DNA of 42,203 bases. Origin: a virus. Of this stretch, positions 15,550 through 22,439 are shown piece by piece. The position numbers and the translations under genes are program-made. The stretch spans positions 1 to 42,203 of the IMG/VR virus record IMGVR_UViG_3300021511_000016. The stretch is one strand, 5' to 3'. The number at the start of each line of letters is the position of its first letter. Position 1 is the first letter of the stretch. Under the pieces are notes generated by a model. It searched no databases, had not been told where the DNA came from, and saw only the letters and a program-made list of their open reading frames with translations.

Positions 15550-16924
15550 ATATAGGATCATCCCAGAAATCGTCCGAGTCATCTTCAAAAAAGTCCTCGC
15601 GTATATTCTTGTTTGTCCAATCGGATTTTGAAGGCTTAATGTAAGTGCCGGGAATTTTCCCCTCAAGGGGATCTGTTATCCTTGGTTTGTATTCGTGCAT
15701 ATACATGGCATTAAGATCAGCCAAAGCATCCATCATATGATCATCTTTTTTAACAGGCATCTCGTCATCCCTTCTATCTTCTTTTTTTTCAGGATACATA
15801 TAATGTTCAAATTCAAATACAGTAAATTTACACTTCGGATCCACATAAAATCCTGTTTTTCCACGCTTATCTACTTTAAGCCTATCAGCAAATTTCTCTA
15901 TTTTCCACCTAACATAGTTTTTATTTATCTCCCCCGATTCCTTTTTAACAGGAATAAAGTCTACCCCCAAATCTGCCAAGTCCTTAATATCACTGGTATT
16001 GGCAGAATCAGCTGTTGCATACTCAACATTTATACCGTTTCGGGTCTGTTTGACCATTTCTGCCAATTCAGGATTGGTTAGACCCGCCTGATAGATCTCT
16101 CCATACTGGTACCATACATCATCCTTATTCACAGCGATGAGTGGTACAGCAGAAGGATTCCTGAATCCTCTATCCAAACCTTGAAGGTAATAAATGGGGT
16201 CGAATTTCTTCAAATCAAATTTCTTGACATGAAATTCTCTGCTAAATTCTTTATAAACAGCACCAACAAATGTCTCAAACTCCGCAAGGTATTCTTGTCT
16301 CCAATATCCTTCTACGACCTCCTCACGCTTTTTTTCCAAATAATCAACCGGTAAATGAGGATTATCATAGCTTGTAAACTTCCATGACACATAATCCTTG
16401 TCTTTTTTGTCTTGTCCTTTCATATACATATCAAAGAAGTGGTTGTACCCAAAAGGCGTGGAAATAAAAAGAGCCTTACCCCGCCTGAATATCAGGGTGG
16501 GTCCCAAAATAGCTTCCCAAGCATACTGAAAATTCCTCATCTGGGAAACTTCATCCAATACAAGAAAATCAAATTGTTGTCCACGAGCAGTTTCTACGTT
16601 CTCCCACCCTCTTAAAGTTATTCTGGAGCTTCCCCCCTCTTTATTTTTTATTAACAATTCCAAACGAGACTCATTAGGTTGCTTAACCCATGCCGCTTTA
16701 GAATAAGTTTTCAACATCTCCCAAGCAATATTCCTGGCTTGGTCAAAGGTTGTAGCAAAATAAGCAATCTCAGCATTGTTTTTAGCATAAGCATAAGCAA
16801 CCATCTCTAAAACAGCGAGAGTAGTCTTTCCCCACTGCCTTCCACAATTAACAACCCTGTATGGAGCATCACTAACAGCAACCTTTTTTTGTGTTGTATG
16901 TAATTCAAAGGATTTAGCAGCCAT
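15536..16924 (-). CDS. Terminase large subunit
   Basis: The 462-aa DNA-packaging motor. The ATPase part has Walker A GRQWGKTT (28-35), Walker B LVLDE (121-125) and the coupling motif ISTP (154-157). The nuclease part has GLDRG (249-253), ATADSANTSDIKDL, and the last acidic cluster KDDHMMDALADL near residue 405. All key residues are present and the length is normal. The start at 16922-16924 lies 11 bp after a TATAAT box with no matching -35. It is separated from TerS by a 278-bp non-coding gap rich in inverted repeats. Confidence 0.92.
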   Translation of the reverse strand: MAAKSFELHTTQKKVAVSDAPYRVVNCGRQWGKTTLAVLEMVAYAYAKNNAEIAYFATTFDQARNIAWEMLKTYSKAAWVKQPNESRLELLIKNKEGGSSRITLRGWENVETARGQQFDFLVLDEVSQMRNFQYAWEAILGPTLIFRRGKALFISTPFGYNHFFDMYMKGQDKKDKDYVSWKFTSYDNPHLPVDYLEKKREEVVEGYWRQEYLAEFETFVGAVYKEFSREFHVKKFDLKKFDPIYYLQGLDRGFRNPSAVPLIAVNKDDVWYQYGEIYQAGLTNPELAEMVKQTRNGINVEYATADSANTSDIKDLADLGVDFIPVKKESGEINKNYVRWKIEKFADRLKVDKRGKTGFYVDPKCKFTVFEFEHYMYPEKKEDRRDDEMPVKKDDHMMDALADLNAMYMHEYKPRITDPLEGKIPGTYIKPSKSDWTNKNIREDFFEDDSDDFWDDPIYGKN

Positions 16925-17202
16925 TAAATTATTATAACAATAATTCTAACTAAAAAGGAAATAATAACCGTACTTTTACCGCAACTATTGACTTATACCC
17001 TATAAAGTATGTTACCCTAGTGCCATCTGTGCTAACCCACCTTAAATATTATCGTAAACGATAACGGGTCCCTCTTAAAGTAATTTTGTAACATCCATAA
17101 ATGGTTTAACTGACAGAGAAGTACCAATGGATGTTATTTTCACTTGACGAGGAGGTAAGGAAATCACAAAGTAATTCATTGTTATGTTATAGGGTTAATG
17201 AG
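16925..17202. other. Non-coding gap between TerS and TerL with inverted repeats
   Basis: No credible gene lies here. It holds a perfect 7-bp palindromic hairpin with a 2-nt loop (17049-17064) and a larger one, whose 10-bp outer arms (17089-17098 and 17127-17136) and inner TGGT/ACCA arms (17102-17105, 17123-17126) enclose a 17-nt loop. A TATAAT box lies about 10 bp before the TerL start. Given the terminase neighbours, a packaging recognition site (pac or cos) is plausible. A regulatory or origin role is equally possible. Confidence 0.45.
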
Positions 17203-17685
17203 TTATGAAGCATTGATATCATCATCATTGACTATAGGAGCACTATCTACAGTTATGTTATGCTTAGTCAGTAATTCACTAGGAATAACAAGCACCTTTG
17301 AATCCTTTACACTAATGCCTTGTTGTCCTTTGTTACTAAACTCTGGCGATTTACGCTCCAGATACCATTTAGCAGTGTTAATGTCTTTATCTTTCGTTAA
17401 ACTGTGCTTAACCACGCTTGAAGCCTGTATAGTTCCGTACTCTTTAGCACTATCAATTCGTTCTTTAAATAATGGGTCATCTTTCAACCATTGATAAAAA
17501 AACGGTGATGATATTTTGGCGTATTTAAGGGCTGTTTCATTACTTACACCTAGTTTTAAAATGCTTACTAGTTTTCTAGCAGTATACTCCGTTCTTTTAG
17601 TATGTCTGCCTATACCTTTAGGGTTGGGTTTAGTCAATAATTTGCGTGTTTTTTTAATTTTCTTTGAAGTAGTCTTTTTTGACAT
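17203..17685 (-). CDS. Terminase small subunit
   Basis: This 160-aa protein recognises phage DNA and presents it to TerL. After a basic tail (1-30), residues about 38-75 make a helix-turn-helix-like unit (LGVSNETALKYAKISSPFFY then QWLKDDPLF) of the TerS type. AKWYLERKSPEFSNKGQ (about 104-120) is the usual end of the DNA-binding/oligomerisation part. Its position just upstream of TerL fits. There is no visible ribosome site. A terminator hairpin stands 25 bp before the start. Confidence 0.8.
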   Translation of the reverse strand: MSKKTTSKKIKKTRKLLTKPNPKGIGRHTKRTEYTARKLVSILKLGVSNETALKYAKISSPFFYQWLKDDPLFKERIDSAKEYGTIQASSVVKHSLTKDKDINTAKWYLERKSPEFSNKGQQGISVKDSKVLVIPSELLTKHNITVDSAPIVNDDDINAS

Positions 17686-17710
17686 TAATTAATAATACCA
17701 CATAACCAAT

Positions 17711-17750
17711 AAAAAACCCCCATTGCCTAGTATTGCAAGATCAACGGAGG
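17711..17750 (-). terminator. Intrinsic terminator upstream of TerS
   Basis: Arms 17742-17750 and 17717-17725 pair over 9 bp (with G-T pairs), with a 16-nt loop, followed on the minus strand by six T. It follows the stop of the 17759-18178 gene and separates the small early-type genes from the terminase unit. Confidence 0.7.
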
Positions 17751-17758
17751 CTTGTTGT

Positions 17759-18178
17759 TTAATTAATACGATAGATGAAATAGTCACCTACATCATACTC
17801 ATTGCCATCATAAAAGCTTATGAAATGTCCCCTCCCATCTGCTAATATTGCATCATCTACAAAGCCGTCTTTATCTTTAATCATGGCAAGTATTGCTTCA
17901 TTGCCACTTTCGCACTTTTCTTGTATAGCTTTTAGTACTTCTTCTGTTACTCCCTCCGGCATATAACTAGCTAAAAACCAAGTATTGAAAGCCCAAGCGG
18001 TATCTAATATGTATTCTTTCGCTTTTTCGTCTGCCTCTTTATCGGTCAATACAAGATAGTCCCTTGAACCATATTCGAAGAGTGAATTATCATAACATGA
18101 TACGCTGATATCAGTGGTTTTGGGATAAACTTTTTCTTGTATGTTTAAGTAATTGATTAAGGCTCTTTTTTTATTCAT
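17759..18178 (-). CDS. Conserved phage hypothetical protein
   Basis: A protein of 139 aa from the ATG at 18176-18178, preceded by an excellent ribosome site (GGAGGTGGGAATA). The pattern SRDYLVLTDKEADEKAKEYI (about 38-57) followed by AWAFNTWFLASYMP is seen in small proteins of many unrelated phages, of unknown function. The end DGRGHFISFYDGNEYDVGDY is conserved in the same family. It is probably an early or middle accessory protein. This is recognition by eye only. Confidence 0.7.
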   Translation of the reverse strand: MNKKRALINYLNIQEKVYPKTTDISVSCYDNSLFEYGSRDYLVLTDKEADEKAKEYILDTAWAFNTWFLASYMPEGVTEEVLKAIQEKCESGNEAILAMIKDKDGFVDDAILADGRGHFISFYDGNEYDVGDYFIYRIN

Positions 18179-18374
18179 TATTCCCACCTCCTCTCAATCC
18201 ATATTCAACTAATAGATTGTTGTGGTCAACTTGCATCTGTAAATATACTTTACTAGGCGAACAACTCCCAACAATATACCAATGATCATCTTTGGAATTG
18301 TATTGTTTGATCTCATATACTTTGATACCGGAAGCAGTTCTATAACTTGTTACTTTTTGTGTCCCGTGTTTCAT
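18171..18374 (-). CDS. Small hypothetical protein
   Basis: A 67-aa single small domain with alternating strands (VTSYRTASGIKVYEIKQYNS, HWYIVGSC) and one helix. It is the first gene after the promoter at 18400-18428, with a leader of about 20 nt, and its last codons carry the ribosome site of the next gene. The function is unknown. Confidence 0.6.
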   Translation of the reverse strand: MKHGTQKVTSYRTASGIKVYEIKQYNSKDDHWYIVGSCSPSKVYLQMQVDHNNLLVEYGLRGGGNNE

Positions 18375-18378
18375 ATAT

Positions 18379-18398
18379 AGTTTATATCCTTATAAACA
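18379..18398 (-). promoter_or_regulatory. Operator-like inverted repeat at the transcription start
   Basis: The half-sites at 18379-18385 and 18392-18398 (TGTTTAT and ATAAACT on the minus strand, one mismatch) are 6 bp apart and cover the expected start of transcription. The same half-sites recur in the control region at 23076-23093. A 12-bp core (18385-18396) is repeated directly at 18441-18452 on the other side of the promoter. Confidence 0.5.
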
Positions 18399-18399
18399 T

Positions 18400-18428
18400 A
18401 ATATATATATAAAACAATACACTGTCAA
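18400..18428 (-). promoter_or_regulatory. Promoter (TTGACA-17-TATATT)
   Basis: A consensus -35 (18423-18428) and near-consensus -10 (18400-18405) are separated by 17 bp. It drives the 18171-18374 and 17759-18178 genes leftward to the terminator at 17711-17750. It is flanked by two copies of a 12-bp repeat, one inside the operator-like element. The rest of 18375-18487 shows nothing more. Confidence 0.75.
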
Positions 18429-18487
18429 GTATCAATTTTCTATCCTTATAAATTAGTAATTGAAGCGTTTACGAAGTTATGTTAATG

Positions 18488-18676
18488 TTAGTTGTGGTTT
18501 GGATGCCATTGACATTTTGGACAATAAGTTACAGTCAAACAAGGAACCCCGGCATAATAGTTACCGGTAGTTTGAAGTTTTGAGTTACAGTTAGGGCAAT
18601 AAGTTAATCTACCGTTAGTCATCGTCTCGGTTATGTTGTTTGCAAGTACCTTGTTAAGATCGTTTGTTTTTTTCAT
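18488..18676 (-). CDS. Small zinc-ribbon protein
   Basis: The protein has 62 aa. Two pairs CPNCNSKL (about 27-34) and CPKCQW (about 52-57), separated by about 25 residues, form a classic four-cysteine zinc ribbon. The start overlaps the upstream stop as ATGA. Such proteins often bind DNA, RNA or host RNA polymerase. The exact role is unknown. Confidence 0.7.
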   Translation of the reverse strand: MKKTNDLNKVLANNITETMTNGRLTYCPNCNSKLQTTGNYYAGVPCLTVTYCPKCQWHPNHN

Positions 18677-18837
18677 ACCCTTATCGGCTTAACCTTATCT
18701 AAATATCTTACTATCTTTTCCAATAATTCTAATCCCCTTTCGTCTTTATGATAATCCCGGAGCCTTACCCGAAGTCTACCTATTGTGAAATCCACTGCCT
18801 CTCTTTTTTCTTTTGAAGTAAGTGTTTTATTTACCAT
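18673..18837 (-). CDS. Small helical protein, possibly from a leaderless mRNA
   Basis: A 54-aa protein starting MVNKTLTSKEKREAVD (an ATG three codons earlier, at 18844-18846, is part of the -10 box). It is highly charged and mainly helical. The perfect promoter at 18844-18872 would start transcription within two bases of this ATG. It is coupled to the zinc-ribbon gene by ATGA. The family is unknown. Confidence 0.65.
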   Translation of the reverse strand: MVNKTLTSKEKREAVDFTIGRLRVRLRDYHKDERGLELLEKIVRYLDKVKPIRV

Positions 18838-18843
18838 TGATAA

Positions 18844-18872
18844 CATTATAAAGGTTGTTTATAACCTTGTCA
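18844..18872 (-). promoter_or_regulatory. Consensus sigma70 promoter (TTGACA-17-TATAAT)
   Basis: Both hexamers are perfect (18867-18872 and 18844-18849) with ideal spacing. The spacer carries an inverted repeat AAGGTT-ATAAAC-AACCTT, a likely repressor site, and contains the ATAAAC half-site met at other early promoters. The predicted start is one base before the ATG of the 18673-18837 gene. Confidence 0.85.
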
Positions 18873-18881
18873 AGTGCTAAT

Positions 18882-18947
18882 TTATGGGCCTTTGCTACAA
18901 GCTCCACCCAAAAGCAATATGATAATAATTATTAAGACAATACTCAT
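18882..18947 (-). CDS. Tiny membrane or lipoprotein-like peptide
   Basis: A peptide of 21 aa: MSIVLIIIIILLLGGACSKG plus P. The start overlaps the stop of the nuclease-like gene as ATGA, so translation is coupled. It is a hydrophobic segment followed by GGAC, close to a lipobox (the -3 position is G, not the usual L), then four more residues. It could be a membrane peptide or an extremely small lipoprotein. It could also be fortuitous, and the ATGA overlap is the main support. Confidence 0.4.
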   Translation of the reverse strand: MSIVLIIIIILLLGGACSKGP

Positions 18948-19501
18948 ATCCTAAATATATAATCCCTTAATGGTGTTATATTACGCGGAGTTATGGCTCG
19001 ATTATCATAGATTAATTTAACTTCCGTTGATTTTTTTAAAAAGTCATCAACACTTATAACTCCGAATATTCTTGCTGTATCGGGTATGTCCCAATCTTTG
19101 CCGGAAACAAGAACAAACAATAAATGAGTTAATAACTTAAACTTTGGGTTATCAATTTGTTTCTGAAATACCAAGAACTGATGATTATAGAAATACTTTG
19201 GATCATATTGCCCGAAATGAGTCTTGACATCAATAACATCCTCGTCGTAAATTAAATCAGCATAATCTCCTTGTCCGTATTCTTTCCTGTCTTTTCTCAA
19301 CCCCTCAAATGGCACCTGCCACAAGGTTAAAAGTGATTCAACTGCTTGATGCCCCATAGATCCGGTGAAATCTCCTCTGCTTTGCTTTACTGCTGGCCTT
19401 GATTTGGCTCCAATATTTGCTTCAAAGAATTGTTGATCATCCCATGCTTTATTAATCATCTCATCCGTTACGTCAACTTTAACAACATCATCAGCTTTCA
19501 T
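18944..19501 (-). CDS. PD-(D/E)XK-like nuclease, probable
   Basis: A protein of 185 aa. The stretch GSMGHQAVESLLTLW (about 48-62) offers the first-helix Glu, and QGDYADLIYDEDVIDVKTHF (about 77-96) gives D, then a hydrophobic strand ending D-V-K, the core of the PD-(D/E)XK fold (here DVK in place of ExK). The C-terminal part has further strands. It is likely a restriction-like or replication/repair nuclease of the phage. It lies among small early genes. The cleavage substrate is unknown. Confidence 0.6.
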   Translation of the reverse strand: MKADDVVKVDVTDEMINKAWDDQQFFEANIGAKSRPAVKQSRGDFTGSMGHQAVESLLTLWQVPFEGLRKDRKEYGQGDYADLIYDEDVIDVKTHFGQYDPKYFYNHQFLVFQKQIDNPKFKLLTHLLFVLVSGKDWDIPDTARIFGVISVDDFLKKSTEVKLIYDNRAITPRNITPLRDYIFRI

Positions 19502-19510
19502 TTTCTATAA

Positions 19511-19633
19511 TTATGATTTACCTTGCCACTCATCTAAACTCATTGTAATTTCGCTTTTGTTGCGTTCCCTTCTTTCTACCCACAAAAATAACTTATCAAA
19601 TAACCAAAACATAAACTGGTGGAATTTATTCAT
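19511..19633 (-). CDS. Small amphipathic protein
   Basis: A 40-aa protein. Its N-terminal part is rich in large hydrophobic residues (FHQFMFWLFDKLFLWVERRE, about 4-23) and may lie on the membrane; the rest is polar. It is coupled by ATGA to the gene before it. It is real by overlap but of unknown role. Confidence 0.45.
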   Translation of the reverse strand: MNKFHQFMFWLFDKLFLWVERRERNKSEITMSLDEWQGKS

Positions 19634-19776
19634 ATCTTCTTTATTGTTTTAATTATCCGGATTAAATTATCGTTGCTTCCGTCATAACAATTTGGAATTA
19701 TTCCCTTCCTCAACTCCTCTATTATCTCTTTCTTTGTATCAGCGATTATCAAGTCCACCAGCTCCTTGTCGGACAT
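19630..19776 (-). CDS. Small helical protein
   Basis: A 48-aa protein (MSDKELVDLIIADTKKEIIE and so on) that is nearly all helix. It has a good ribosome site (GGAG, 5 nt from ATG) lying inside the end of the upstream gene, and its stop overlaps the next start as ATGA. No family is recognised. Confidence 0.55.
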   Translation of the reverse strand: MSDKELVDLIIADTKKEIIEELRKGIIPNCYDGSNDNLIRIIKTIKKI

Positions 19777-19955
19777 AGTTCTCCAATTAATATATCTTTC
19801 TCAATTCCTTCCTCGTATTTATCTTCCAAGAATCTCACTATATCTTTCTTTTGTCTTGCTAGTTTCTTATAAATGTAATCAACTTGCGATGAAGAAAAAG
19901 GCATTTCTAATTCGTTTAATTCCTTTTCTATCTGTGCTTTTGTTAGTTTAGTCAT
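19749..19955 (-). CDS. Small hypothetical protein
   Basis: A 68-aa protein starting MTKLTKAQIEKELNELEMPF, with three predicted helices and lysine- and glutamate-rich. It overlaps both neighbours (8 bp upstream, 28 bp downstream). The pattern of a short helix-turn-helix-like start (AQIEKELNELEMPFSSSQVD) might suggest DNA binding, but the evidence is thin. Confidence 0.55.
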   Translation of the reverse strand: MTKLTKAQIEKELNELEMPFSSSQVDYIYKKLARQKKDIVRFLEDKYEEGIEKDILIGELCPTRSWWT

Positions 19956-20124
19956 ATAAATCATGATGCCTGAGTGTTAAGTCATAATCTCCTAAATACC
20001 AACTCCAAGATGTAGTCCAACCTTTATTTTCAGATGTAGACCAAGACCATTTATCTTTTTCTGCCGATACTAAAAACAAAATGAATAGTATTGTTAGCAG
20101 TATTATTATTAGTTTATTTACCAT
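19948..20124 (-). CDS. Small exported or membrane-anchored protein
   Basis: A protein of 58 aa. The N-terminal segment MVNKLIIILLTILFILFLVS is a signal peptide or anchor; the remainder (AEKDKWSWSTSENKGWTTSW) is polar and very tryptophan-rich. Placed outside the membrane, it could change the cell surface after infection, for example in superinfection exclusion; that is inference. It overlaps the genes on both sides. Confidence 0.55.
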   Translation of the reverse strand: MVNKLIIILLTILFILFLVSAEKDKWSWSTSENKGWTTSWSWYLGDYDLTLRHHDLYD

Positions 20125-20263
20125 ATCTTTTCATTTGTTTCTCTATTGTCTTAAAACCTATCTCAGTACTCCGAATACGCATAAGTCCTGTTTTGAAATT
20201 AACTCCTATTACATATTCTTTACCATTAATCTTTACTGTTGTTACTCTCCAATTCTTCTTCAT
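20114..20263 (-). CDS. Small basic protein
   Basis: A protein of 49 aa, made of short strands and a C-terminal helix (MKKNWRVTTVKINGKEYVIG). It is basic overall and may bind nucleic acid. The start is an ATGA overlap with the gene upstream and the stop overlaps the next start. The family is unknown. Confidence 0.55.
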   Translation of the reverse strand: MKKNWRVTTVKINGKEYVIGVNFKTGLMRIRSTEIGFKTIEKQMKRYGK

Positions 20264-20514
20264 ATCCCCATATTCTTCTTAAAGTCTTTGATACATTGGC
20301 TTTTACCGTAAAATGCTCCTAAGTCAAAGGCTTTTTCGTCTTTGTATTTTTCCCACTCACCACTCTCCATTTGTTCTACTAGGTCATTTACATTTGCCTC
20401 TGGTATCGCTTCGGTTATTAGTTGCATTATTTTGTCTCTTAAATGATTAGGGTTGCTAAACACCCTACCATCAATAATATGTTCTGTTATTATCTTTTCT
20501 ATTTTATTTCTCAT
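20260..20514 (-). CDS. Hypothetical protein
   Basis: An 84-aa, mainly helical and acidic protein, with no recognised motif. It is coupled by ATGA on both sides. A short region GEWEKYKDEKAFDLGAFYGK (about 53-72) is the most distinctive part. Confidence 0.55.
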   Translation of the reverse strand: MRNKIEKIITEHIIDGRVFSNPNHLRDKIMQLITEAIPEANVNDLVEQMESGEWEKYKDEKAFDLGAFYGKSQCIKDFKKNMGI

Positions 20515-20720
20515 TTAACTGCTCTTACAAATGTCTTTTTTCCTATCTTTACGTTTAAATAACTATCATCTGTTAGTAAGTGTATTTTTGCTTTTGGATC
20601 TTTTATTGTGTAAGTGCCTTCTTTTCTTTGTATCATTTTTTCTGGACATTTCGCCTCTATTGCCCCTCCGGTATCAAATACATATAAATAATGATTATCC
20701 TTACTTTTGTACAGTCTCAT
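20511..20720 (-). CDS. Hypothetical beta-rich protein
   Basis: A 69-aa small all-beta protein by pattern (HYLYVFDTGGAIEAKCP, TYTIKDPKAKIHLL, YLNVKIGKKTFVRA). It starts inside the end of the preceding gene and ends in an ATGA overlap. The function is unknown. Confidence 0.55.
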   Translation of the reverse strand: MRLYKSKDNHYLYVFDTGGAIEAKCPEKMIQRKEGTYTIKDPKAKIHLLTDDSYLNVKIGKKTFVRAVK

Positions 20721-21024
20721 TTAAATACTCAATTTTAGGATCAAATGTCATACCTTTTGTGTATCTCCACAGCTCTTTACTATTCCCTTCTGGTAGCCAA
20801 AAATCTATTATCTTAGGTCTTAGCAAGTGGTAATCTCCGGACTTACCCTTTACTGCTATCCACCTAATAGGATCTCCAGTTCTGACTGCCACCAAATCAA
20901 ACAACCCAAAATAGTCAACCTGATAAGTCTTCGGAACACGTCTCGGTTTTATTTTCCAATCAACCATCCAGCCTTGGTCTTCTAGTGTTTTTTGCGTTTT
21001 CTTTTCGTATTTTGAACGTGCCAT
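20701..21024 (-). CDS. PD-(D/E)XK-like protein with altered active site
   Basis: A protein of 107 aa. YEKKTQKTLEDQGW (about 6-19) is the first helix with Glu, YFGLFDLVAV (about 38-47) gives the key Asp, and WIAVKGKSG (about 55-63) is the strand that normally reads (E/Q)xK in Hjc/VRR-type nucleases. Here A-V-K replaces it, so the acidic or Gln metal ligand is missing. It is either an inactive DNA-binding relative or a variant family. The start overlaps the upstream stop by one base pair step (TAATG). Confidence 0.6.
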   Translation of the reverse strand: MARSKYEKKTQKTLEDQGWMVDWKIKPRRVPKTYQVDYFGLFDLVAVRTGDPIRWIAVKGKSGDYHLLRPKIIDFWLPEGNSKELWRYTKGMTFDPKIEYLNETVQK

Positions 21025-21263
21025 TAATTCATTGTCCTTTCCCTGAAATATTTATTCAATATTTCCCGGACTTCTTTCACGACCTGATCTTCCTTCCACT
21101 CTATAAAATTTTTAACTCTTACTTCCATACCTTTAAATTTAGCGTCAATATAAGCCTCGTTGATTTGCCTGGACTGTATCCTCATCAACCTTTTGTCTAA
21201 AGAGGCCTCTAACTCGACTACACCGAGCCAGGTGCGTATTTTGTTACGTATTCTATCTACCAT
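21024..21263 (-). CDS. Helical hypothetical protein
   Basis: A 79-aa basic, fully helical protein with heptad-like spacing in LEASLDKRLMRIQSRQINEA (about 18-37) and the last third. A short coiled-coil protein in the early operon. It starts inside the end of the MerR-like gene with an AGGAG immediately before. Confidence 0.5.
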   Translation of the reverse strand: MVDRIRNKIRTWLGVVELEASLDKRLMRIQSRQINEAYIDAKFKGMEVRVKNFIEWKEDQVVKEVREILNKYFRERTMN

Positions 21264-21477
21264 TTCTCCTTCTTAAAATACTAGCAATCTTTTTAATCTC
21301 TTTTCCGGTATATAACCTCCACTTATGCTCAAACCCTGCAATGGTACGTCTTGGAGATGGTATAATACCCATCCTCTCGTATTTAATTATCGTCGGGTAA
21401 GAGCATGGCAACCCTAACTCTTTCAGATATAGTTGCAAATCTCTTTTAAGATAGAGTTTGTTTCTATCAATTTTCAT
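21253..21477 (-). CDS. MerR/excisionase-like winged-helix regulator
   Basis: A 74-aa protein from MKIDRNKLYLKRD. The segment LGLPCSYPTIIKYERMGIIP (about 21-40) is the helix-turn-helix and wing of MerR/Xis-type proteins (the Y-x-R-x-G-x-I element is clear), followed by a basic patch and KEIKKIASILRRRN. It lacks the long dimer helix of full MerR proteins, as is usual for phage versions. It is the best candidate in this genome to bind the repeated TGTTTAT operator, but that link is inference. Confidence 0.65.
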   Translation of the reverse strand: MKIDRNKLYLKRDLQLYLKELGLPCSYPTIIKYERMGIIPSPRRTIAGFEHKWRLYTGKEIKKIASILRRRNGR

Positions 21478-21478
21478 A

Positions 21479-21991
21479 TTACTTTGTTGCAAAAGGATCA
21501 TCTCCATCAAACAATGCTTCTAAATTGATGACGGTTTCTTCCCATTTCTCTTTAATCTCTTTCGGTAAGATCTTGGGTGGTGAAGGAATAACCTCATACT
21601 CTGTACCCAATCCTTCGCCGCTTCTAACAACTGATATATCATAATTAATAGGACTTCCCCACTCTTTCTCTTTTGCCAATGCCCTAAGAGTTCTTTGAAT
21701 ACCCTTTTGAGTAATCTCTAAAATCTGAACACTTTTTGATTTGTAATTCCAAACAGGCATTGCCCAAAAATGTTTGCCACCTTCAGGATCTTGCAAATCA
21801 TCAACCGGAATTTTCTCGGTCATGCGGAATCTGAGCGGTTTTTTACTACCGTCTTTTTCCTCCTGCCAAAATTCCCATCCGAGAATTGGTGAAGCAAGAA
21901 CCCTGAATTTGTTTTCTCCAATTTCAAACTTCATATATCCACCTTCACCTGCCGGAACTTCATATTCATCTGGTAAAAATACATCTTCCAT
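21479..21991 (-). CDS. Phage single-stranded DNA-binding protein
   Basis: A protein of 170 aa. The start at 21989-21991 has a good ribosome site (AGGTGAT). The pattern VWNYKSKSVQILEITQKGIQ (about 81-100), then WGSPINYDISVVRSGEGLGT and EYEVIPSP, together with an acidic phenylalanine-containing tail (LFDGDDPFATK), is characteristic of a phage ssDNA-binding family with an OB fold. The acidic tail is used to meet partner replication proteins. It is the only clear DNA-replication protein in the window. Confidence 0.75.
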   Translation of the reverse strand: MEDVFLPDEYEVPAGEGGYMKFEIGENKFRVLASPILGWEFWQEEKDGSKKPLRFRMTEKIPVDDLQDPEGGKHFWAMPVWNYKSKSVQILEITQKGIQRTLRALAKEKEWGSPINYDISVVRSGEGLGTEYEVIPSPPKILPKEIKEKWEETVINLEALFDGDDPFATK

Positions 21992-22000
21992 GTTTATCAC

Positions 22001-22219
22001 CTACTTTCTTTTGCCATAAAATCTTTGTGTATAGCTCACTAGACCTCTTAATATTTGGTAAACTTTATTCTTTGGAATCTCGATCATGTACATAGGTATT
22101 GTGTTGTCTTCTTTTTTACCGGTAAGTGTTAAAAGAATAGCTCCCGTCTCAGCTACATAGTCCATCGAGACAAATTTAGTAGTTTTAAATCTTATTAATT
22201 CTTGTGTTTCAGTTTTCAT
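22001..22219 (-). CDS. Small hypothetical protein
   Basis: A 72-aa protein starting MKTETQELIRF in an ATGA overlap with the zinc-ribbon gene. Several strands (SMDYVAETGAILLTLTGKK, IPMYMIEIP) and one helix suggest a small RNA/DNA-binding-like beta domain. The family is unknown. Confidence 0.55.
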   Translation of the reverse strand: MKTETQELIRFKTTKFVSMDYVAETGAILLTLTGKKEDNTIPMYMIEIPKNKVYQILRGLVSYTQRFYGKRK

Positions 22220-22314
22220 ACACAATAAACACAAAGTCCATCCTCATCGCCCAACACTCGCTCTCCACACTTAGTACAACGCGCCGTAAATTTTTCTTTT
22301 TTCGGAACATCCAT
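22216..22314 (-). CDS. Zinc-ribbon microprotein
   Basis: A 32-aa protein starting MDVPKKEKFTARC. Two pairs, CTKC and CVYC, make a four-cysteine zinc-binding fold in about 20 residues. The start at 22312-22314 is chosen because AGGAG lies 8 nt upstream. A longer form from the ATG at 22399-22401 (61 aa) is possible, since the promoter at 22411-22439 would begin transcription almost at that codon. It is coupled to the next gene by ATGA. Confidence 0.6.
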   Translation of the reverse strand: MDVPKKEKFTARCTKCGERVLGDEDGLCVYCV

Positions 22315-22410
22315 TACATCTTCTCCTGCATAAAATCTTTTGTAAAATCTTTTAAATATTGGTGAAAACGTTTTTATTATGGAGTTGTTATCTTTATACA
22401 TGTTGATATT

Positions 22411-22439
22411 AGTATAAAGAAGTATAAACGGTTTGTCAA
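22411..22439 (-). promoter_or_regulatory. Early promoter (TTGACA-17-TATACT)
   Basis: The -35 (22434-22439) is perfect and the -10 TATACT (22411-22416) nearly so, with 17 bp spacing. The spacer and -10 hold a direct repeat of TTTATACT. The start of transcription is about 3 nt before an ATG (22399-22401). The -35 overlaps the stop codon of the 22436-22603 gene. It should drive the long string of early genes to the left. Confidence 0.8.

Noticed and set aside
17140-17170. Plus-strand Shine-Dalgarno and promoter (TTGACG with GAGGAGG)
   Set aside because: No start codon or reading frame follows at a useful distance, and no -10 box is found.
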